Made by a program: the position numbers and the translations under genes. Positions 9,279 to 18,294 of a DNA stretch of 21,569 nucleotides are shown here, piece after piece (position 1 is the first letter of the stretch; each line of letters opens with the position of its first letter). Source of the stretch: Chara braunii (taxonomy: Eukaryota; Streptophyta; Charophyceae; Charales; Characeae); assembly GCA_003427395.1 (NCBI GenBank), contig BFEA01000603.1, positions 596,048-617,616 of the forward strand. The letters run 5' to 3'. Below the pieces are notes generated by a model that worked only from the letters and a program-made list of their open reading frames with translations, did not search any database and was not told the origin of the DNA.

Positions 9279-9952
9279 GTTGGGCAAGTCTCCATAAGTT
9301 TGGAGGGCCAAGTGCTATGTTTATTTCTGATTGTCTGGAGAACCAGACAAGTTTCCATAAGTTTGGATGGTCTGGTTGCTCTAACTTGCGAGGGTTGTTT
9401 GTGACTGCCTTTTTAGGAACTAAGCAGGTTTCCATAAGTTTGGATGGCTTGGTTGCCTTGTTTTATTTCGGGGTTGTTGATGTTTTCTTTTGCTTTATTA
9501 TGAGGGAGGATCAGGCGAAGGGTTGGACATGTTTCCATAAGTTTGGATGGTCTGGTCTGGAGTCACACACGTGTTGGAACCAGAAAGGGTAAATTTGTCT
9601 ATACCTTTATATTATTTTATTTACGAACAGGCCAGTCAGACATGTTTCCATAAGTTTGGATGGTCTGACTATAGCCTATCATGAACTGAAGAGAGTATAA
9701 ATTAAGAGTAAACTTATGGTAAGAAGGGCAGGTTGAACCTTGTTTCTAAGTTAAACGGTCCAGTTATATGCTGCCTTAAAAGATTAAGGTGCAGAAAGAT
9801 ATATATAACTTGGATATCTTAAACAATTCAGGGCGACTAGGTTGGACAGCCTAGTCACATGCCCAAGGAAGAGAAAAGTTGTAGTGCCTTGTGTTTGTGT
9901 ATATCCAATGGCTAAGCTAGACAGGTTTCCATAAGTTTGGATGGTCCAGCTT
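9279..9952. repeat. Hairpin array in C1 with covarying arms
   Basis: A core GTTTCCATAAGTTTGGATG recurs, usually enclosed by arms that pair with each other but differ between units. Arms are AACCAGAC with GTCTGGTT (9341-9377), AACTAAGC with GCTTGGTT (9418-9454, one G-T wobble), TTGGAC with GTCTGG (9523-9555, wobbles), AGTCAGAC with GTCTGACT (9634-9670), GACTAGG with CCTAGTC (9835-9856, core shortened) and AAGCTAGAC with GTCCAGCTT (9914-9952, one mismatch). The first unit (9279-9312) has a core change giving CTCCA with TGGAG. A degenerate unit is at about 9733-9763. Spacing varies from about 60 to 110 bp. This is non-coding and strongly structured. Confidence 0.88.
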
Positions 9953-10224
9953 TATGCCTTATGTAAGCTGGGTATAAGGGACAAATCATTGAAAGATTAT
10001 GAACTATAGTTTGACAAGGTTCAACCTTGGGGCAGGTGAGAGTACTTACCATTGTAGTTTGGCCTTGCATGAGGCAGAGTGAGATCACTACTTAGTCTGA
10101 GTTTCAGTTTGACAGGTAGTTGCTTTAATTCCTCGCCACGTGCTAGAGCTATAGAAGTTAGTTCAATTTCTGCATTTTCTTAGCTATTTTGTCTTTACTT
10201 AGGTCAAATTTCGCATTTTCTGGG

Positions 10225-10715
10225 ATCATTTGTTATATTTGGCTTTGTATAAATCTTGGTAAGTTACTTTCTCTACGGGAAGCGTTGACGAAATTTCTAC
10301 AAATCCAAGGTGTCAATCAAATCTGATTTTCAAAGTTCAACTTTTTTTGTCAAAGTTTATATCTGACTTAGTAAGAATTTGAAGTCTTCTTTTCTAGGGG
10401 AAGTGCCACCCAAATTTTTACTCATTCAGGGAGTTAGACAAAATTTGACTTTGGAAAGTCAGGATTACTTTCAGACTTAGTATTTAGATTTGTATAAATT
10501 TTGAAAAGTTCATTCTCCTACGGGAAGCGCTGCCAATTTTATTACAAATCTAAAAAGTTGGTTAAATTTTGTTTCGACAAAACTCAAGTCTTAAGTTTGA
10601 GTTCAGGGAGTTAGACAAAATTCAATTTTCTAGAGATAGATGTTATTTCAGTTTTCATATTGGAGCTAGTATAAATTATGCGAAGGCACTTTTCCTACGG
10701 GAAGCGCTGCCCTGT
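10225..10715. repeat. Tandem repeat of about 122 bp in C1
   Basis: CTACGGGAAGCGCTGCC or a near variant occurs at 10273, 10395, 10518 and 10695. The first three are 122-123 bp apart; the last follows a longer unit. Between them recur TATAAATTTTG-AAAGTT, GGAGTTAGACAAAATTTGA and CAGACTTAGT. The tract is AT-rich apart from the CTACGGG box. The same repeat, with more units, is in C2. Confidence 0.85.
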
Positions 10716-10873
10716 AAAGGAGATGTTGTCAAAGGTCTACCTTTCTTCGGCCATTGGCTTAGAGGTAGGCTTAGACTTAGTTAGCAAGAAGATATGGAGT
10801 AAGAATGTGCTATGAAGATTCACTCACCATACACTTATAGTTAGTATTGGACATTGACCTCTCATGTGTTACA

Positions 10874-11041
10874 GGTCCTCTTGATCGTTTCGATTCAAGA
10901 TTTGTACTAGATTCAACTCGATCCCACGAGGATCATCTTTTGTTATCACTGATACCAGGTCGGTTGCCATTTCGTCGATTTACGACTCAACTTCAATTCA
11001 CTCTTGCCACTCAACCTAAAGGCTTTAGCTTTGCAATTTGA
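10874..11041 (+). pseudogene. Possible decayed exon in C1
   Basis: After TGTGTTACAG, which looks like a 3' splice acceptor, an open frame runs about 55 codons to TGA (ending at 11041). It reads GPLDRFDSRF near the start and HEDHLLLSLIPGRLP and RFTTQL later. The same frame aligns without gaps to C2. From the TCC codon onward nearly all differences fall at first or third codon positions, and about half the changed codons are synonymous. This suggests past coding constraint, although C2 now has two in-frame TGA codons. I recognise no family. It may be chance conservation in a repeat. Confidence 0.3.
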
Positions 11042-11366
11042 ATTGTTTTGTTGAGTTTTCACCGGGACTTTATTGAATGGTCATTTAACAAAGATACTGA
11101 GTATTTTATTTTGAGAAGTTGCACAAAGAGTGAGGCTTGCATGACTAAAGAAAGGGGTATGAGCCCAAAAAATGGTTGAAGTTCACCCCGTGTAGTGTGT
11201 GGACTTTGGTCGAATCTTTGATGTGATTGCAAGTATGTTTTGTGGTTTGGATTTCTGGATTGGACTGCCTACGATCATACACATATAAATGGCTGAGAGG
11301 AATCTTACTGTGATTGTGAGAAGTGATTGTTCCACATTATATACCCTTTTTATATATGTACATACA

Positions 11367-13483
11367 TATGCCTTGAATAATCGCACGACCCATTCTGACT
11401 GTGCATAAGGGTTAAACAACTTATATCTTTGAGAGAAAAAGGGAGACTCTCTTTTACCCTTTGTTTTTTAGAATTATTATGGTTGGACGTTATAGTCTGT
11501 GGCAGTCGTCAAAGTCAAACCCCTTGATTTATCTCCAGGCCCTGGATGATGGAGTTGGTCTGCAGGACGATAAGAGACGACTACCACCACAGGTATAAAC
11601 CTGTTTACCACCCACTCTCCGCAGGGTGCAGAAGAGGGTGTGGTTTTCAACCGCACTTAGCGGTTGTCTAGCGTCGAGAGATTAACCCCTCAAGGCACGT
11701 ATCAACCGACACTTGAGAAACGAACGCGACCCTCGAGATTAACGAGGACCGCATGATTATGGGTACTACATAGTACATCATCATTGTGACTGCTTGTGTA
11801 TGCTTGCATTGCTAGTCGATATGAGAAAACCCTGCGTCCATGCGGTTTTATACCAAGTCTCGCGCATGTCGCCTAACCGATTTCCTCGTCACAATGTTAT
11901 GGGTCAGGTACTAAAGGGATAAGGTGCGTTTGTGTTGTTGTGTATGTGTGAGTATGTGTGTTTTTACTTTTGTGTTTTTTTTTTTTAGGCATGGTGTAAC
12001 GCGTAGTGAGTGGGAAGCGTCCTAGTCGACCGACGACGAGTAGCGCTTGGGACTTCAGCCCCCCAATGCGTCGGTTCATGTGCGGGTCCGATAGAGGCGT
12101 GGGACCGCGCATACCCCCTATGCTACAACATACGAGAAACGCCCTCGGTTGATCCACCTCTGCGATTGTAACGGATTAACTCTCGTACTGTGGACTGGTA
12201 GCTCGACGGGGATACGCCCACCGAAGGAAGGTGACAACTCCGAAAGGTGGAGGTAAGTTGTACGTCGCGTAGGCATATCCTGTCGTAGGGGCTCGCGAGA
12301 CGTATGGCTGGCGCACTCGGCCGAAGCAACTGCGGAAGCTCCATTTAAGTATCGCAAGTAGACCAACTCCTACGTGACGCAGCCGGGAGGGTCCCGCCTT
12401 CTGCGGGATCGATGCGCTCGACAGCGTTGAAGAGCAGGAGGGGCTGCTCATGTTGTTGCCTTACTCATTGTTGCAGTTGTTGATGGATTTCGCAGGCTAT
12501 GTGTTGTGGCACATTACTCAAAGCAGCTGCTATTGTTGGGCTGCTACATTTGCTATGGTCGTTGGATTAATCACAATGCCCTTGTTAGTAATTTTGCAAT
12601 ACGTTATTGTGCATACAGTACGTTAATTGTCTCTTTTCTTGTAGTTACTACGTTCATTCTTGCTTGCAATTGCTTCGCTATTGTTCTACATTGGTGCGAG
12701 GTTGGGTTGGTGTTGTGCCCACTGCTATTGCGATCAAGCTCTTCACTAGGCCGACTCAGTGTAATTCGTTGTTGATCTTCCCTCATTGTGCCAAGCTGCT
12801 GCAACCCGTATTTGAAATAAGCACAGGGGTGTACCCATTTCAAACGCAGCCTTTTCTAGGCCGCATAGTGGAAGTGTGTTTAGGAGTTGAAGAGGTGTAA
12901 CCTGTGGAAGAAGGTCAGGCTCTGCGCAAGGGACATTCGTTGTAACTTAAGATCGTCAGAGAGGAGTCATTCGACGTTATGGTCATAGTTTAACCGTTGT
13001 TGTTGATTCCGACTGTGGTTTTGACAATTTCCACTGTGTTTTTGGCCGCCATCGCAGGGCCCTCAGGCGTTTGAAGGGATCAAGGTCATCTCACGCGAGT
13101 CTGAGCGCAACACTCTTGGATCTGAGTGGCTTAACCTCTCTCCTTCTGCCCTTCCTACTCTCAGTCTAGTCTTTGGTTTAGAGAGGAAAGCGGCAGGCGG
13201 GATTGCAACCCGTAATCCGTGCCAACGCATCTGTGGGAGGTTTGCCCCACCGATTGTGGTAGCTCTGGCAAAACCTAAGAGAGGTTCTGAAGGCAAGGAA
13301 TTGTCATGTATATTTTTTTCTGCCCGTGTGAACCCACTATATCCTTGTGGTTACATCTTTCTAGTTTGACTGAGAGGTATACATGTCTTTCATTGTGATT
13401 TATATTTCTTTCCCGCAACTTAATCAAACCAAATGGAAGAAACACATGTTTGAATTTAAAGTTCCTTTTTGTTTTCTGACCGA
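11367..13483. other. Unassigned sequence between C1 and C2
   Basis: There is no match to another part of the window that I can see. The segment is rich in small perfect hairpins: CAACCGC with GCGGTTG (11648-11666), AAAACC with GGTTTT (about 11826-11850) and TCCCGC with GCGGGA (12392-12408). The words CGAGAGATTAAC and CGAGATTAAC recur near 11675 and 11733. The part 12000-12450 is GC-richer than its surroundings and has the look of a structured non-coding region. I cannot match it to rRNA or another RNA family. A 77-codon minus-strand frame (13296-13063) shows no known motif. Confidence 0.5.
12483..12755 (+). pseudogene. Possible remnant encoding a membrane protein
   Basis: From ATG at 12483 one frame reads MDFAGYVLWHITQ and then a hydrophobic stretch (ATFAMVVGLITMPLLVIL) before TAA at about 12624. 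After a second stop (TAG, about 12642-12644) the same frame reads LLRSFLLAIASLLFYIGARLGW, another hydrophobic segment. The stretch before that TAG is pyrimidine-rich and could be a splice acceptor. Hydrophobic runs also appear in the other two frames (an 89-codon frame at 12506-12775), because the DNA is T-rich. That weakens the case. I name no family. Confidence 0.2.
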
Positions 13484-13561
13484 AAGCAAACTAAGGGATG
13501 AAGTGGAAAAAGGTGGGAGAAAGTTGGTTTCGCACGCATTTGACCAGGTCAACCAAAGGTA

Positions 13562-14325
13562 GGGCATTGTTTCTAAGTTGAATGGCTCAGCGCTATGTTT
13601 TTTTGGTTGTTTTATGAAGGACCAGACATTGTTTCTAAGCTTAATGGCTTGGTTGTTGTGTTTATTTCTAAAGGGCTTCCTTGGCCGACCATTGAGACCA
13701 AGCGTTGTTTCTAAAGTTGAATGACTTGGTCTATCTATTTATTTTGGGGTTCCTGATTGAAGTTGGGTTTAAAGGTCCAACTCCATGCTTTGAGTGACTT
13801 AGGATAGGTTGAACATTGTTTCCAAGTTGAATGGTGCAGTCTCTTGTTTCATTTTGAGGGAGGATTTTGGCGTAGGGTTAAGCAGTGTTTCTAAGCCGAA
13901 TGGTTTTAGCCTGAAGTCACGCACACAAGTGTAAAGCGAGTATAACAAGAAATATTTTATTTAAATTTTGCATGTGAACAGGCGGTTGGACATTGTTTCT
14001 AAGCTGAATGGTTCATCCATAAGCCATATCACAAAGAATAGAAAGAAAAGTTAAAAGTATAATTGGAAGTAACTTGGGCAAGCTGAGCATTGTTTCCAAG
14101 TTGAATAGCTCAGTCTCCTGGCCATATTTTTGCCTTTCCTTTTAAAGACGAAGTCAAAAAGTTATTAAATTTTTGATTTTTTAACAGTTCAGGACGACTA
14201 GGCATTATTTTTTAAGTTGAATGATCTAGTCACACGCCCAAAGAATAGTGAAGTAGTTGTGCAACATGTTTGTGTATAATATAGAGCATGTTAGGCATTG
14301 TTTCTAAGTTGAATGGTCTAGCGTC
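13562..14325. repeat. Hairpin array in C2 with covarying arms
   Basis: The core here is ATTGTTTCTAAGTTGAATG, a sister form of the C1 core. About nine units lie between 13562 and 14325. Paired arms include AGACCAAG with CTTGGTCT (13695-13732), CTGAGC with GCTCAG (14083-14113), GACTAG with CTAGTC (14196-14231) and GTTAGGC with GTCTAGC (14290-14322, with wobbles). Several others pair with a mismatch. The unit at 14196 is the positional partner of C1 9835-9856 and keeps the GACTAG arms even though C1 lost the core. Confidence 0.82.
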
Positions 14326-14639
14326 ATAACATATGTAAGTTGGGTATAAGGAATAATCATCTAAAGGTTTAGTAAACTATCTTATGTGGAATCAACTTGG
14401 GGTTTGGTGAGAGTACTTACCCATTGTGGTATGGACTTGTTTGTGGTCAAGTATGAGCCTTATTTAGTCTGAGCATCAACTTTGATAGGTAGTCGCTTCA
14501 AATGCTCGCCACGTGTTGAAGTTGTAGGAGCTAGTTCAATTTCTGCATTTTCATAGTTACGTTTATCTTACATAGTTCAGATTCAATATTTTTTAGGATA
14601 ATTTTATTTCTCATACTTGGCTCTGCATAAATTTTGGAA

Positions 14640-15245
14640 AGTTACTTTCGCTACGGCAAGCGCTGCCCAAATTTTTACAAAACCAAGTAGTTAAATTTTT
14701 GTTTTTCAACGTTCAATTTTTGTCTAAGTTTTATATTTGGCTTCGTATAAATTTAGAAAGTCTCATTCTCTAGGGAAAGTGCTGCCCGGATTTTTGCTAG
14801 TTTAGGGAGTTAGACAAAACTTGACTTTGTAAAGTCTGAATTTTTTTCATATTTGGTATTTAGCTTTGTACAAATTTTGGAATGAAACTTCTCTATAGGG
14901 AGTGTTGCCGAAATTTCTATGAATCTAAGGAGTTAGTTGAGTTTTATCTTAGCAATAACTCAAGTTTTATTTTCAGTACTTATCTGACTTAGTATAAATC
15001 TTGAAAGTTTACTTCTCTCAAGGAAATGTTGTCCAAAATTTTGTTATTTCATGGAGTTAGACAAAATTTGACCCTATAGAGTTTAGGACCATTGCAGTTT
15101 TCATATTCGGATGAATATGAATTTTAAAAAGGTACTTTTCCTACAGAAAGCGCCGCCGAAAGTTTCTTAGTTTTAAGGAGTTAAATTATATTTTGATAGG
15201 AAAGATTCTGGCAACCCACCCTGTGTAGGGGAGATGCTGCCAATA
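14640..15245. repeat. Tandem repeat of about 122 bp in C2
   Basis: The CTACGGGAAGCGCTGCC-like box appears at about 14651, 14770, 14893, 15017 and 15141, with spacings of 119-124 bp. A partial unit follows near 15225. The box is more degenerate than in C1. Intervening text again contains GGAGTTAGACAAAATTTGA-like and TATAAATTTTGAAAG-like segments. Confidence 0.82.
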
Positions 15246-15862
15246 TCTTCCTTTCCTTGGACACTTGCTTAGAGGTAGGTTCAAACTTAGCTATAAGAAG
15301 GATTTGAGTGAAACATGATATGGAGGTTTATTCTCCATACACTTATACTTAGTCTTGGGAATTGGTCTGTGTTGTGTTAGAGATCCATTTCGGTCATTTT
15401 AATTCAGAAATCGAACTAGTTTCATCTTGATCCCATGAGGATCATCTTCTCTTATCATTGATAACAGGTTGACTGCCGATTAGTCGATTTACGACTCAAC
15501 TCGAACTTATTCTCGCCACTCAACCTAAAGGTTTTAGCCCCTGTGGTTTGAATTGTTTCCTTGGGTTTTCACCCACACTTTATTGAATGGTCATTTAACA
15601 AAGGTACTGAGTACTTTATTATGAAAGGTTGGACGAAGGTTGAGGCTTGTTTGGCTAAGGCGAGGGGTATGAGCGCAGAGAGTGGTTGAAGTCGAGGCAG
15701 TGTAGTGAGTGGTCTGTTAATGTGAAATCCTTGATATGATTGCAGATATGATTGTGGTTCAGACTCTGGATTTCACTCGTTTGCATTCATATATATATAT
15801 TTTTTAAGGGAGACACATTGTGATTGTGAGAAGTGGTCGTCTCATGTCTTATATATATATAA

Positions 15863-17155
15863 AATGAATGGTTTCACTGTGCCCTTCATGTTTGTCTTGT
15901 TGTTGTTGTTTTTTTTTTTTTTGCCATTTGTTTCCCAAATTGCGATCGTGTTGTTCATAGTTATGTGACAATATATTCTCCGGCGTTGCTAGCCCTTTGC
16001 TTTTGAAGATTGAGCGGCAAGCACCGGACCTATACAACCAGACACTGCCTTTTTCTTGTGGAAGATAATTGTCTTTCTTTCTTACCTCCTACATCGATCT
16101 TCTTTTCTTGTTCCTTTTTCTCCNCATTTTTTTTTTTTTTGCCTCTGTTGACGAACCTCTCGCGTGCTTTGCAGGAGTTGTATGCCCAATTTGCTGGTTT
16201 CATGATAAACCCAACTACTTCACCTTTTTTGAAAATTTCTAATGACAGATGTTGTTACGGATGTTTTGCTTGGCTCTTTGTCCTTTCATGTAAGCTTGGT
16301 ATTGTAACTATGTACATTCCTGTTGTACATCCCTTACATGTACATTCCTTGTGTACAATCTGTTTTGTCTATTCGTTGTGTACAACTTTTATGTACTCTT
16401 TTTCCTTACGTGCATGATGTGATTGTGATGGCGGTCACCGCAAGGGCACGGTTTGTACCCCTTTCCCGTGCAGCGGGTATAATTACGGCCCGCCTAAGGT
16501 TGGCCACACCCGGGCGGCTGCCCCGATGCCCACTCACCTCTTGTTCCATGTTCTTTGAGATAATCCTTCTACGCTGGTTTATGCATGTGTCAACTGCTTG
16601 GTGACATCTTTTTATGTAGGCACTCTTGGACTGTCGGTGCAAGGCTCCTTGCATTGCTGTTGTGAGCACACTCATTGGGAGATGCAGTTTCGCACTCAAA
16701 CCGAGCGCCCTCTTTGACAATGCTGTTGGCGGTGAACAACAGACAAAAAGGACGACTGCAGGATCCCCGCCTGAGCCGTCGGGCCTAAAATCCTTCCACC
16801 TTGTGCACTCACCTCCATTTCTTTGCATTCGAAAATTGAAAAATCAAAAAATAATTGTTCCATAACCATCAATAATGAATCTACTACTAAGGAATAATCA
16901 AGGAGCTGCCCCGATACTTCCCACCCCAATCGGGAGATTTCCTGCCCCTCGCATGGCATGTGTTATACCAAGTTATCCTCTTGGACAATACGTTCCATTT
17001 GCTCATGCTCACATGTCAAACCGCCAGGCATCTGTCTCTCATCGTGTAGACTGGCATGCACACCTAGAGTGGAATAATAATCTGTATTCTGCAAGAGGTT
17101 GGCTTAAGAAACAACTTTGTCTTCTTAAACCACCAGTACCCTCCGGTTGTTAAGG
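15863..17155. other. Unassigned sequence after C2
   Basis: Poly-T runs occur at about 15910-15922 and 16127-16140, the latter next to the single undetermined base (16124). A small tandem echo of TGTACATTCC and TTGTGTACAA lies at about 16311-16390. A hairpin, GCGGG with CCCGC, is near 16474-16494. Open frames (16010-16417, 16323-16604, 16406-16828 minus, 16875-17153) overlap on both strands and show no domain I know. The last (92 codons, with PILPTPIGRFPAP) is the least unlikely to be coding, but unsupported. Confidence 0.45.
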
Positions 17156-17216
17156 CCCAACCCTCCCGCTACCGGTTGCCTGACCCTGGCCGAGCCTACA
17201 CCTACCGGTAGTTGGG
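17156..17216. repeat. Perfect inverted repeat with ACCGGT arms
   Basis: CTACCGGT at 17169-17176 pairs with ACCGGTAG at 17204-17211. Outside it, CCCAAC (17156-17161) faces GTTGGG (17211-17216). The right arm is also a 10-bp palindrome (CTACCGGTAG). It stands about 120 bp before the microsatellite and palindrome array. Confidence 0.8.
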
Positions 17217-17408
17217 GAAAAAAAACTAAAACTAAGGGGGGAAAAAAGAAACATAAAAACGCTATAATTCCTGGAATAAAAAGATAAAAAAAACGAAAGC
17301 CAATGTATGTTCTTTTGACGAACGCGCCCAAGGGGGGAGAGAGAGAGAGAGAGAGATTGAGAGAGAGACAGCGTATTTGCAGTGCCACTGCCTAGCAAAT
17401 GCGTCGGA

Positions 17409-17464
<56 letters not shown>

Positions 17465-17550
17465 GGTTTCATTTTGAGAACAGCGGGAATGAATCTTTCC
17501 TCTGTTCGCGGGAAGATTCATTCCCATTGGTTTCAAAACAAAACGTGCAG

Positions 17551-17602
<52 letters not shown>

Positions 17603-17640
17603 GGCGCATTTGCAGTGCCACCGCCCGGCGAATGCACCAG

Positions 17641-17678
<38 letters not shown>

Positions 17679-17799
17679 CTTTGTTTACGGGTTTCATTTT
17701 GAAAACAAGAGGTTTTCCCTCTGTCCGCGGGGAGATTCATTCCCGTTGGTTTCAAAACAAAACGCGCAGACACAGAGAGAGAGAGAGAGAGAGAGTAAC

Positions 17800-17840
17800 G
17801 GGAATGAATCTTCCCGCTGCCCGCGGGAAGATTCATTCCC
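17800..17840. repeat. Perfect 18-bp stem-loop (module Y3)
   Basis: The left arm 17800-17817 (GGGAATGAATCTTCCCGC) is exactly complementary to 17823-17840, with the 5-nt loop TGCCC. It is the tightest palindrome in the window. Its right flank (about 17842-17860) is in turn an imperfect inverted repeat of the left arm of Y4, so Y3 and Y4 are linked foldbacks. Confidence 0.95.
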
Positions 17841-17861
17841 CTTGTTTTCGAAACGAAATAC

Positions 17862-17950
17862 TGCGTGTTTCGTTTTGAAAACAACGGGAATGAATCTTCT
17901 CGCGGACAGAAGGAAGATTCATTCCCCCTGTTTTCAAAATGAAACGCACA
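17862..17950. repeat. Long stem-loop (module Y4)
   Basis: The arm 17862-17900 faces 17911-17950 with only a few mismatches, around a loop of about 10 nt. The inner part is the GGGAATGAATCTTC stem, and the outer part pairs TTTTGAAAACA with TGTTTTCAAAA and continues to TGCGTG-like ends. It is a nearly complete version of the foldback that is partial in Y1 and Y2. Confidence 0.92.
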
Positions 17951-17955
17951 GACAC

Positions 17956-17988
<33 letters not shown>

Positions 17989-18049
17989 AGGACAGAGAGA
18001 GAGACGACGCATTTGCAGCACCACTGCCCGGCGAACGCGCCGGGACTGT

Positions 18050-18099
<50 letters not shown>

Positions 18100-18143
18100 T
18101 TCTGAGTCTTTACCCCCACCCAGCGCGGTGCATTTTTCTTGTG

Positions 18144-18225
18144 TGTTTTTTTTTTTCATTTCGAATCTTTTTTTTTTTTCTTCTGATATTTTTCTTTTCC
18201 TTTCTTTTCTTTTTTGAAATATCAG
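18144..18225. repeat. T-rich tract closed by a 9-bp inverted repeat
   Basis: Runs of T (about 18148-18158 and 18168-18179) are followed by CTGATATTT (from about 18183), which is complementary to AAATATCAG (ending at 18225) across a pyrimidine-only loop. It lies between the (GT)n tract and the first codon of the PLE and is probably part of its 5' untranslated end or of the insertion site. Confidence 0.7.
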
Positions 18226-18294
18226 CGATCGAGCGTTCATCCACCCGACCCCCGAAAGTCGCGACGCGTTAACGACCGTGAGTTGTAAAAAACA

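Larger units (their letters stand above)
9197..11366. repeat. Copy C1 of a large diverged direct duplication
   Basis: This 2.2-kb interval is collinear with C2 (13484-15862), about 4.3 kb downstream. Shared landmarks are AGGTCAACCAAAGGT (or its C1 form), the hairpin array, GAGAGTACTTACC, CTCGCCACGTG, the tandem repeat of about 122 bp, ACTCAACCTAAAGG, TTTATTGAATGGTCATTTAA and GTGATTGTGAGAAGTG. The conserved blocks are near the right side. No long open frame covers the unit. It may be a non-autonomous element or a unit of a large satellite. Confidence 0.88.
13484..15862. repeat. Copy C2 of the large diverged direct duplication
   Basis: Collinear with C1 over its full length and about 200 bp longer, mainly because it has more hairpin units and more 122-bp units. 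The right side holds the best conserved text, including GGATCATCTTCTCTTATCA-like, TTTACGACTCAACT and TTATTGAATGGTCATTTAA. The many scattered substitutions show an old duplication. No open frame covers the unit. Confidence 0.88.
17337..18096. repeat. Composite array of microsatellites and two palindromic modules
   Basis: Order: (GA)n 17337-17369, module X1 to about 17412, (GT)n 17413-17461, module Y1 to about 17554, (GA)n 17555-17601, X2 to about 17642, (CT)n 17643-17672, Y2 to about 17773, (GA)n 17774-17795, Y3, Y4 to 17950, (GA)n 17956-18004, X3 to 18046 and (GT)n 18047-18096. Module X contains GCATTTGCAGTGCCAC and folds on itself (GCATTTGC with GCAAATGC in X1). Module Y contains GGGAATGAATCTT facing AAGATTCATTCCC in three of four copies. 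Long open frames across this region (up to 244 codons) merely translate repeats and are not genes. Confidence 0.92.

Noticed and set aside
9275-9960. Interpreting the C1 hairpin array as a CRISPR array
   Set aside because: Spacing is irregular (about 60-110 bp), repeats are diverged, the variable parts are palindromic arms rather than unique spacers, and the host is eukaryotic.
16010-17153. Open frames of 79-140 codons between C2 and the mosaic
   Set aside because: They overlap on opposite strands, one crosses an undetermined base, and none has a recognisable domain or supported start.
17150-18105. Long open frames of 159-244 codons on both strands across the 17.2-18.1 kb array
   Set aside because: They translate (GA)n, (CT)n and (GT)n into Arg-Glu, Ser-Leu and Cys-Val or Thr-His runs, plus copies of modules X and Y. 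Both strands are open because dinucleotide repeats lack stops.
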